From: Sialis fuliginosa
Taxonomy: Eukaryota; Arthropoda; Insecta; Megaloptera; Sialidae
Direction: 5' to 3'
Length of the DNA stretch: 64,000 nucleotides
NCBI GenBank assembly: GCA_961205875.1
Contig: OY540813.1
Span: forward strand, 14,789,001 to 14,853,000
This document shows positions 12,801 through 22,209 of this stretch, in pieces. Numbering within the stretch: position 1 is the stretch's first letter; each line of letters starts with the position of its first letter. A model generated the notes under the pieces. It searched no databases, was not told the origin of the DNA, and saw only the letters and a program-made list of their open reading frames with translations. A program made the translations under genes and the position numbers.

Positions 12801-15800
12801 AGAGTGAAAAAGAAATAGAATGAAAAACTACATTTATTTGAACATAGATACAAATACATTTTTTTGAAAATTTTATACATACATCAAGGACGGATCTACC
12901 TTACAAATTTTTGCGGGAGGGTTAAATAACATTATAAAAGTAATTTCAAGAATATAACACATATATGATTATTTACAATTTACATCAACCAGGGTCGTTG
13001 AAACGGGGATGAAAGGGGAAAGCTAGTATAAAATATCAAATTATTATAATTATAACTATCCCAAGTTAAATTTTTGCTGGAACCGGAATAAAAACTCCAG
13101 CGGGATACAAATTCGTTGTCGGCGGCCCTGATTCTGGATCCGTCCTTGTATTACACACAGAGAGAGACAGAAGGCACGTGTATGTATATGTATGTGCTGT
13201 ATGAGCGACAAGAACAGCGATATAGTCGGCTGGTTGTGCATGAGTTGTTGTGATGTAGCTGGAGATGTACCCGCGTAAGATGCGCGATATTGTGAGGCTT
13301 AAAGAGCAGCAGGCAATGGCGCGGCCCGTCAAGGTGGTCCTCGTGCCGGCGGGCTCCGTCCTGCCGCCGCCGCGCGTTTACGAGGTAAGCACCCACGATA
13401 CTCAACCGTCAACAACGTTTCACTTCATTGTATATATCATATACGACGCGATAAATCGTTTTAAGAAAGTATTGTTAATTATACATATTACACTCATCAA
13501 AAATATTGACATCAAAATATCCCTAGAGAAAAAATTAACAACTGTCAAAGCTTTGTACCTATTAATAAGAACTGCACATAAGACAAGATGAGAGAACGTC
13601 CATAAACCACGTACGGAACTCTTTTGGGAAGAGGGGGGGGGGGGGGGGGGGTACAGCCCGGAGTCTCAGGGTTTGCATACTGGATCTCCGGGCTCAGGGT
13701 TTCGGTGAAATTTCTTTGGGTTTTGCAAAAAATGTAGTGGATTTAAAAAAAGATCGTCAAAAATAGAGCAGGGGGCACAAAAGTGCAGATTAGAGTAATA
13801 AATTTTATGAAAATAAAAAGAATAAAATAAAAATAAAAAAGATAAAATAAAATAAAAAAAGGGTCTTCATTTACATGTCAGGGTTTACAAAAACGAAAAT
13901 CTGGTCATCCTACTCTGAATATATTCTATTACAATTAATTATTGTATGAGAAATCATTTGCAAAAGACAAAGCCAATAAAACGTGACTTATACACAAAAA
14001 CCAAGAACAATCTAAATACGAGTATCATCATATAAATTTTAAATCTTTTCGATGGAACAGTCCGTGTTAATTTATTTAATGCTAAATACCACAGTTATCA
14101 TGTTATAGAATTTTTAATATAATAATAAATCAATAAATAAAAACATTGTTGACGTTGATTATGATTTTTGTGCTTTTGCCTGTATCTGCCTCATTCGCTG
14201 GGTGCGTTGCATAATTTATGACCAATTTTATTATTAATGTTGAGGTGTTAATTATGTTCAATATTGTTTATTTGTAGTTACGTACAAAAACTTATTGTAT
14301 ATAATGTTTATAATTTATATGAATTCAATTTTTAATTTAATACAATAATTATAATGTAATGTTCTTATTAACAAAACTTAACATTTAACACTTAATTTAA
14401 TCTAACGACTTTTAAAATTAAACACACTAATTAATGTATTTTGAATAATTTAATGTATGTTTTTAGAAAATGATATATTATAGTATGTCCATTATTAGCT
14501 TTACAAATTACCAATTTTCGTAACATTTAATTTACAATCAAATGTGTAAATGTACTTGTATAACAAATAAGATATCTCGTGTTATAGCTAATAAAGATCT
14601 TCTAATACTGGACATGCTATAATCAATTATATTATAACTTACATATCATAACAGTTAATAAAATTGGTCAGATATTTGCTGTATTTATAAATTCAAATGA
14701 ATGCCCGTTTTGCTTGATATTTCAGCACAAACTGCATGTTTATTCATTTTTTTATTTCATTTTTTTTTATTTGCCACCCTCCACATTGTTATTTAGAGAA
14801 ACACGTATCGACCTAACAACAATGTCGATGTGAATTTGAACTCGGACCCGCGGGTAGGCTCAGTGGAGCCAGAAGTAGCCAACGGTGCCGCTGCTACGAG
14901 TCAAATCAAATTCGCTGACGATAGTGTTATTGAGCAGGATGTAATCGACTTGGAGGCTGGAGTAGCGACCAGGAACACCAGAAAGAGGAAGACGACACAG
15001 AACGACAGCAGCCATGGTAGCTTCTTCTTACGAGTTGGCGCAATCGGTACGTCACTATTTTTTTAGTATTATATTTACTACTTAAATATTATTTATCTTC
15101 TGTTGAAAATAATTAATACACTCCCTTTCTAAGAAAGGAAACACCACTTTAAAAAATCCACATTTATCTTATGATTTTATTCTTATAAAAAAAACAATAA
15201 TTACTTGCGAATACTCTGATGTCCGGTATTATAAAGGAGCTAGAAAATTTGTTAGCTAGCAGGCACTTTCAAATGGGGTATTAATTCTGTGATAGTATCT
15301 ATGGATTAGCTATGAAATTTAGAGCAGTGATTCAACGTATTGTAACACAAAGGAGAACTATCAGATAGGTTAGAAACCTCATTTGAAAGTGCTTACTAGC
15401 TAGCAAATTTTGCTAGCTCCTTTATAATACAGGAAATAAGAAATTAAAAATATTGTTTATAAATAGAATATTTTATTGTTGAGTATTTTTATGCTTAAAT
15501 TATTTTTATTTAAATATTTCATTTATATTTTACTTTATTAGTATTTTTAATTTGTGCCTGGGTACAAGGCTAGGGTAAATATAAAAATACTCAGGTCTCT
15601 GGGTGTTAAGTATATATATTTAATTGTAGAGATAGATATTTTTATTTATAATTTGTTAGTTACACTAGATTTTTAGTATAGCTAATATAAAAAGTATTAT
15701 AAATTCTAGCTTTTGGTCTTGGAACAATGATCTACAATGGTTTGGAGTTCGGAGCTTTCTTTGAAATACCATTCACTTCACCATGCTACCAAATCTTACG

Positions 15801-18800
15801 TGGAGTCAATCCAGTACTTCAAATGATCTTCACCTTCATGCAGATGTATTTCATCTTTATGAATTCGCGGGTAATTGTAAAGAGGCTACGATTTACAGTC
15901 TTTATTAAAATATATCGAGATTAGAGCTATAACATCAATTAATATAAACAAAACTGAAATATACATTTCTAATTCTATATTATTACCTGAAGCCAGCACA
16001 AAAGAAGATCAAAAAATATGTTTATGAGAATTTTAATTATACAAAAGAAACAGGCAAGATAGGGCAATCGGAGGATTGAATTTTTCAATTTATTTATAAT
16101 TATAATTCATGTATAAAAATGATTTAATTATTTTATATATTTTTTTACAGAAATTTTTTCATGGAAAAGGTTCATAATGTTTATGACATCTTTATTATAT
16201 ATTTATTTGCCAAGAGAATTTTTTTTATCAAATATGATTATTAATGCTAAATATAAATTAAAAATACATAAAGAATTAACATTAATTATCATTAAATGAG
16301 TACAGTATATTTTAACGTAGACTTTCGCGGTTCTTCAATTGTATAAATTATAAATATAAAACGAAAATTGTGTCTTAATATATAAAAATGACAAATAAAA
16401 ACTAACATTAATTATAATTCCTTCATAGCTCAACATTCATCGTTTCAAAGTCATAGCACGTTTCGGGTTGATGCATGTATGTGCTACAAATATTTGTGTG
16501 TGGATTCGAACTCTAGTCCTAGAATATATGAAAGAAATCACTGCTTATCACCAAAAGAATCCTCCACATCCAAATGATAATGGATTGTTTGCTGGTTAGT
16601 ATAGTCACTACTGTTATTTAATTCCATTGATTAGTTTTGTTTAATATATATTTATTTTTACAGAGAGTATTCGTCAACATGCACAGCAGAATGCCGGTTT
16701 AATCTTAGGAACTGAATTAGGTCCAGGTTCTATTATTACAGAAACTCCTGTATCTACATCGACTTTATCGACTACGACACTGGGACAAACTCTACGTTCT
16801 ACAGTGAAAACTCTTGCTGCGGCCACAGTGGAAATTTTATCAACTACCACAAAAGCCACCCCTTCAACTACATTACCGACCACTACTACTACAACAACTA
16901 CCAGTAAATTAAAAAATATATTTTTTCATATTTATTTAATTTTTATAGACATAGCAAAACTCGTTTTACATCAGTTATACACGTTGCTTACTACATGTGT
17001 GTTACGAGTCATCGACATAAAAATATTTGTTGTACAATTTGACCGTATGATGTTTCATTACAGCAAATTATCAATGCTCTTAAAATATAAACTATATAGT
17101 AGTAATTAACTTGTTAACAAAATTTCATACTATGAATTAATTCCAAGCAGTTTTGCAATATTTACATTGTTAAATATATAACTTTGAACATTTATAGCTA
17201 CACCAAGTACAACGGTAACATTCACAACTCCAACAACTACAACTGGTATGCCAACAACGGTAGAACCTGTAAATGGTTGGACAGAGTTTTTGGCTACAAC
17301 TTTATCACCTCGAAGGAATTTTTATGACTACAGTGGTGGATACCACAGTCCTAACAACTATGGAAATGATGGTAGATTTCATAATTACTTTCATGGACTG
17401 CGCATTCTGTATTAACATAATGGTGTAACATTTCTCCAAAATAGAGAATGAAATAGACACTCCTGTTTAAAAAAGGACAAGTATATCCCAAACCATTTTC
17501 TATCTCTTTTGACACGGTTTTGTTTTCGAGTTAGATGCGCAGTCCATGTTTTATGTCTATGACATAACACAGGATACAAGCTAATCTTCATTTAACAGAA
17601 ATTCAATATAAAATAAAAATAAAAATAACTTCATGTAATTTTGTAATCAAGTTTTAAAAAAACGTTTTCTGTGTTAAATGATGGTTACCTTATTTTTTAT
17701 TTAATTAAATAAAGAATAAAATACAACTTAAAAAAATTTATTTTTAGCTTTTGGTTTAAATGAAACTCACTATGCATCTGCACTTGTTAGCGGTAATGGA
17801 TCAACCTTATCTCCATCTAGTGGTGTTAGTTGTGGGAGAGTTAATATCATGGGAACTATTGTTCAGGATTCAGCACCATACTTGTTCCCGTTCATTATTG
17901 AATATTCTTTGATAGGAGCGGCAGTTATTTATGTTATGTGGAGACACATTGGAAGAAACCCAAGGTTAATAGAAAATAATTATAGTAATGTTAGAAAACA
18001 TAATAAAATGATACCCATAAACGTTCATTTTTTCTAATGATACTTTTTTGCCTGAACAAAAACTAGAACCGAACCGAAAAAAAATCGTTTTTTCGGTTCG
18101 GTTCTAGTTTTTGTTAAAATACGCACGTTAACATTATCTTACTACCCACTTCAATTGTCGTCTGGGCTATCATACAAGTACCATCAAATGTTCTAAAAAC
18201 CGAACCAATATACTTTTTTTACTCGAACCGAAACGAAAAAATAACGGTTTGAAACTCTGAAAAAAATTATATTCTAAATACCATAATGTTTTAAACATCG
18301 CTTATTATTATTGAGATCTGTGCCTTGTTTCATACAAATTTGATTTATAGATATGTAACGGAAGAAGATTTGGAACATCGTTTAGAAGTAATGCTATCTC
18401 GAAGAGCTGTCGCTATGGCTCACGCCCAACATGGACGTGTTGATTGTGTTGGAGCTTCAAAAGGATTGTTCTTTGGATTACTGATGCTGGTCGCTTCTCT
18501 GATATGCTTGATCTTGTTCTTTGTTCTAATACATCATCCTGAATTTGGATTGCTCGCTATTTATTTAGCTGACGTATCGCATTGCGTACTTATGGTGCTC
18601 AGTATAATTGCTATTATTATTGGATTCATTCGGTAAGTATGTTCATATAAATGAATATAATGGGTTTATCATAGATTATATTTGTTTTTTTTCACTCAAT
18701 TAATTTTTTATAAGTTTTTTTACAACATGATTTTATTAATTATTAATATACAAATTAACAAGATACATTACATAAAATAGTATTTAAGGTGTGCAACCAT

Positions 18801-21800
18801 GTAAACAATTTTATTGTTTGGATTGATTATTAATTAAAAGGTTTTATTTTTTAAATTATATTATTACTTTGGATTATGTTTTTATCACATTTTTTAAATT
18901 TTAAACTATAAATAAATATAATTTTTCGGTATATTAAATATTTGTTGAAGAATTTTAATAAAATATAAGGCAAAACTATTTTTTAATTTATTTATTATCA
19001 TCATAAATAATATTAAAAAATAATCCGATTTTAAATTTTATTTAAAAAAGGAAAAAAAATTTTTGTAGCTCATTTAAATAAACATTCTATATAATACCTT
19101 ATGTTTTAATATTATTCTGTAAATATACATAAACATGATTGTGTGCATTATAATTGGCTTAATTTACATTTGCTTGTGATTATGTAATTGGTTTATTTTT
19201 GCAGTTTGTTTTTAATTGGCAGTTAATTTATATTTAAAATGCAAATTAATAATTTTTCAAATCTATTTTGTTGCTAATAGACTTTTAATTTTTAACACTT
19301 TAATAAAAATATAAATTGCTTACATTTTCATTTAAAAATACTAATATTTTTAAAATACACATACCAATGCCGATTACTTTGGTTCACTTGTGATATCACT
19401 TACCAGATTTTAAAAACTATCATGGAACAATATTTTTTTTAGTACAAACATTTCAGTTAATTGGAAAATGACATAAATTACATGAATTATTTTTGAATTT
19501 GTTCATAAAATTATTACACTATATGCAATGTCTAAGTTATATATTTATATATATTCTTATAATTTATATGCTAGTGAAAAATTCTGGGTAGCTCCGCATT
19601 CTGCGTTGCCTTTTTGACGACGTTTCAGTCGAATCCTATTGGCTATCTTCAGGTCTGGTCTGAACTTAGTTCTTTGAACTTCGTTTGACTAGTGACTTAT
19701 AATAATTTATATATATATTTAATATATAATAATATAATAGTAGTGACGTTAAATATAAATAAAAACAAACTTGTTTGTTTAAACGTCAAAATTTATTAAA
19801 GAAGAGGAAACCGCAAGCTTTCGATTCACAGAATCATCGTCAGGCTATTAATAAAGATATAAATTTGAGAAAGATGTCGTTATCTCAATAAAATTCATGA
19901 ATTTTATTGAGATAACGACATCTTTCTCAAATTTATATCTTTATTAATAGCCTGACGATGATTCTGTGAATCGAAAGCTTGCGGTTTCCTCTTCTTTAAT
20001 AAATTTTGACGTTTAAACAAACAAGTTTGTTTTTATTTAATATATATATATATAATTTAATTCCCTCGTGATCTAAATGTTTTACAAAAAACAAAAAACA
20101 AAATGTACTTGTGTGGAAAAAACAATCTTGTCCGTGGCGGTAAAATCTGACGCCGGCGCTGACTATATATTTACATTAGGATTGAGTTCAAAATATATAG
20201 CCAGCGCGTACATTTCATAATTTATTATTTATAAAGCGGAATGTAGCATTTTAAGATCATGTGCGGAACATCTGGCAGCCTTATAGTATACATAAGTGAA
20301 TCTTAGTGTTTGCTACTGATACTTACCCATAAACACAAATATGTAGATATAAAGAACGTTATAATCAAATAAAGCTGAAAATATTTTGGATAAAAAATAT
20401 AAAGTTTTTTGCTTAAAATATTTTTCTCAATTAACTGTTAAAGTTTGGCACAACGTCCTAAATCACCTGTATTTTGTAGTACAGTATGATCCGGATTAAT
20501 TAAAAAAATATATCTTACTTTTTATTGTTAAGATATATTTTTTATGAAATGTTGATTGAAATAGATAAAACAGAATTATTTTATTTTTAATAAAAACTAC
20601 ATTCCACATTAAAGAAATAAACAAAATATACACACATAAAAGACAGCATGTACAGCACTCAACAAATAATTTTCTTTCTTTCTCTCTTGGGTTCACGCTT
20701 TATCTTATTTATTTCTTATTTATTTTGTTGGCGCACAAACACTACACAGGTCATGCAAGCTGAGGTCCATCTACACTTACAGGGTTCAACATCTTAAATT
20801 CCGGTCAGAAGAACAAAGTGATCTTAATGACATCTTATTACGTGTTTCGGCCTTTGGATTGTTCACATATGCAGTATTTAGTGTCATCGCTGGTTCTCTT
20901 GCTGCTTTCACTCAAGAACCCAACATGCTGGTTATGATAACTGGATTACTCTCAATTGCTCAGGTATGCATTAGAAACTATTTAATTCTTCCATGGACAC
21001 CTTCAACGACAACAACGTATTATACTGGGAATCGGAATGAATAATCAGGCGGTTAATTATAAAAAATATTGTCTGCTAAATCCTAATAAGAACGTTATTT
21101 TACACGTTACCATATATTAATCTACTAGTAGATTAAATTATGACGTTACTTACATTCTAATTTTTAGTTATTTTTAGAGGTATACCGGAATTCCAGCCGG
21201 AACACACGTCTAAGGTCACTACTATTATATTTTAAATATAAATACATAGATTATTATCTTAAATTTATATAACATTATTTTATATGGCATTTCTTTAAGA
21301 AAATACATTAAATTATAAAAATAGTGTTTTCTATATATTCTGTAATTTTTACAGCTTCGTAAAATTATTTGTATAGTACGTTCTTTTTGATCGAATCTAA
21401 TTACATTTCTAGTGTCAATAATAATATAATATAAAAATAATAATAATATAATAGTAGTGACGTTAAAATAATCACTTTAATTCTACATCGTGAGTTCTGG
21501 CCAGAATTCTGGTACACCTCTAATTATTTTCAAAAAAATACTGATAATATTCATTAAACATATTTCCAATTTTTCAGATTTTTTTCACTTACTTTCAGAA
21601 ATATTTTTATAATTTTTTTAAACGAAGATTTTAATATAAAACCGTTTACATATGTATATAAATTCTTTGAATTGTCAGCTTTCATTTGGTACCCTATATG
21701 CCAAGATTAGCATCAAAAACTTTAAATTTTATGTTCATAACTCAGGTCCACAATTGGTTTATCAATTTAATTTATTTCTAGAATGATTGTGTCAAACAGT

Positions 21801-22209
21801 CAGATGACAGTTTATAAAATAAACTATTAAACCACCCATTATTTAAGTTGTTTTTATTAAGATTATTTAAGATTGATATTGACAAAATATTACATTTCAG
21901 GTTATACTACAATTGCTGTTTATAGCAGACGTTGCTCGCCGTCGTGTTCATCTTCCTGAACATGACCGTTCTAAACCTGGTCGACAAATTGTAACTTTCC
22001 TCCTGATCTGTAATGTTACCATGTGGATTATCTACACATTTGAAATGCAAAAAGTCGAAGCGAACCCTGTCCAATTAGATTTCTATGGTTTTCTTACTTG
22101 GGCTATAATACAGCGCATAACTCTACCTTTATGCATATTCCATAGATTCCATTCAGCCGTAACGCTTGCTGAAATATGGAAGACTAGCTACAAAGCACGA
22201 CTTGAATAA
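6627..22209 (+). CDS. Otop: Otopetrin-like proton channel (long isoform model)
   Basis: Otopetrins are plasma-membrane proton channels; insect members act in acid sensing. Joined exons: 6627-6860, 9420-9752, 14797-15046, 15710-15870, 16429-16594, 16664-16903, 17198-17371, 17748-17964, 18351-18632, 20750-20963 and 21901-22209. All junctions are GT/AG and in phase, giving 859 residues. Family signatures visible are FFLRVGAIG, FGLGTMIYNGLEFGAFFE, CYQILRGVNPVLQMIFTFMQ, a hydrophobic run after GRVNIMGTIVQDSAPYLFPF, and the C-terminal segment ADVARRRVHLPEHDR. A Thr-rich insert lies between membrane segments. The first two exons (about 189 residues) add two hydrophobic segments and a Lys/Glu tract; their joining to the channel body is inferred from phase and orientation only. 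ATG 6627 is preferred because an acceptor (tttgttacag) lies just upstream at 6607. Body identification is strong; which subfamily (OtopLa, b or c) is uncertain. Confidence 0.88.
8487..8979. mobile_element. hAT-type MITE in otopetrin intron
   Basis: Ends are inverted copies: cagcggttcttaacc on the left, ggttaagaaccactg on the right. They are flanked by 8-base near-identical duplications, aactactc (8479-8486) and aactaatc (8980-8987). Eight-base duplications with CAG...CTG termini are the hallmark of hAT elements. The interior (493 bases in all) has no transposase frame, so it is non-autonomous. Confidence 0.8.
9420..9752 (+). CDS. Otop: Lys/Glu-rich low-complexity exon
   Basis: The 111 codons are nearly all Lys, Glu, Asp and Arg, with periodic KEKEKE, DKDKNKDK and EREREREK blocks that predict a long charged single helix or coil. 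It follows acceptor gattatag and ends at CAA before gtgagt, phase 0 on both sides. It continues the KPPKEKK ending of the exon at 6627-6860 with the matching VKPPKEDKKKK, which is the best evidence that those two exons belong together. The sense strand is almost pure purine. Confidence 0.65.
10499..11059. mobile_element. hAT-type MITE, host of a nested element
   Basis: Termini cagtggcgct and gccactg with matching inverted sequence (ggcgccactg), flanked by aaatacat (10491-10498) and aaatatat (11060-11067), an 8-base duplication with one difference. The interior includes a G-rich block and a complete nested pogo-like element at 10733-10897. No coding capacity. Confidence 0.78.
10733..10897. mobile_element. 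pogo/Tigger-like MITE nested in the hAT element
   Basis: Left end cagtgaaacctcgttagaac and right end aatgaggttccactg are inverted copies, with TA on both sides (10731-10732 and 10898-10899). The terminus CAGTGAAACCTCGTTA is the familiar one of pogo/Tigger elements. At 165 bases it has no coding capacity. Its position within 10499-11059 shows it arrived later than the hAT element. Confidence 0.78.
12175..12644. mobile_element. TIR element with 5-base target duplication CATAG
   Basis: Long inverted ends (agtacgtttacacagcgctg on the left; its partner with a few changes on the right) continue for about 35 bases through ccggtttta. CATAG flanks both sides (12170-12174, 12645-12649). The interior also has imperfect internal inverted repeats. 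No open frame. The superfamily is not obvious from a 5-base duplication. Confidence 0.7.
13265..13384 (+). CDS. Otop: Alternative first coding exon of otopetrin (short isoform)
   Basis: Forty codons starting MYPRKMRDIVRLKEQQAMAR and ending PPPRVYE before donor gtaagc, phase 0, which joins correctly to the exon at 14797 (RNTYRPNNN). The resulting protein is 710 residues with a conventional soluble N-terminus. The exon is strikingly G+C-rich (ccgccgccgcgcg) against the A+T-rich surroundings, as expected for a promoter-proximal exon. An in-frame TAG at 13256-13258 precedes it. The same tag could serve as an acceptor in phase 0, so use as an internal exon after 9752 is not excluded. Confidence 0.7.
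13633..13651 (+). repeat. 19-base poly-G run
   Basis: Nineteen consecutive G residues in an otherwise A+T-rich intron. It lies at the start of a region (about 13.6-13.9 kb) of TE-like sequence with repeated cagggttt words. The exact length of such runs is unreliable in assemblies. Confidence 0.9.
15225..15431. mobile_element. TIR MITE, GGTATTATAAAG family, copy 1
   Basis: Left end ggtattataaaggagctag and right end ctagctcctttataatac are inverted copies; the inverted match resumes further in (gcactttcaaatg / catttgaaagtgc). The element lies in an otopetrin intron. It shares its outer 12 bases with the element at 46681-46926, which defines a small family in this genome. Confidence 0.7.
17392..17548. 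mobile_element. TIR MITE, CATGGACTGCGCA family, copy 1
   Basis: Ends catggactgcgcat and atgcgcagtccatg are perfect inverted repeats bounding 157 bases in an otopetrin intron. Interior words (acaagtatatcccaaaccat, cattctgtattaacataatg) recur at 53.73-53.97 kb in opposite orientation. No coding capacity. Confidence 0.7.
18055..18115. repeat. Perfect hairpin of GAACCGAACCG repeats
   Basis: The left arm aacaaaaactagaaccgaac and its exact inverted copy meet over a few central bases, giving a stem of about 28 pairs. It sits in the otopetrin intron just after the exon ending at 17964. Related words (gaaccgaac, gaaccgaaacg) follow at 18200-18240, so it is probably the end of a degraded element. If transcribed, it would fold strongly. 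Confidence 0.75.
19617..19653 (-). repeat. Penelope-tail-like motif (weak)
   Basis: On the minus strand the sequence reads CCTGAAGATAGCC, a short interval, then GACTGAAACGTCGTC. The arrangement CTGA-NGA, short stem-forming interval, GAAAC followed by GTC resembles the hammerhead-derived motif of Penelope-like elements. The core differs from consensus, and there is no element body, so this is a low-confidence call. Confidence 0.3.
19756..20039. repeat. 284-base perfect palindrome with hammerhead-like cores
   Basis: Two 142-base arms are exact reverse complements and meet with no spacer at ttcatgaa (axis between 19897 and 19898). I found no mismatch when aligning the arms. Each arm carries the motif CTGACGA, stem GATTC-TGT-GAATC, GAAAGC (19952-19978 on plus; mirror 19817-19843 on minus), which fits the conserved CUGANGA/GAAA core of a hammerhead ribozyme. 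It lies in the otopetrin intron between 18632 and 20750. It is either a real recent inverted insertion or a fold-back assembly artefact. Confidence 0.85.
21177..21520. mobile_element. TIR MITE with TA target duplication
   Basis: Left end gaggtataccggaattcc and right end ggaattct-like partner ending ggtacacctc are inverted copies. The inverted match continues inward through the cactactattatatttta block. TA lies at both borders. A fragment of its interior (ataatagtagtgacgtt) is also found at 19730-19750, beside the large palindrome. Confidence 0.65.

Noticed and set aside
13056-13405. Three overlapping minus-strand open frames over the G+C-rich patch
   Set aside because: They overlap the alternative otopetrin first exon, have no motifs and follow from the local base composition.
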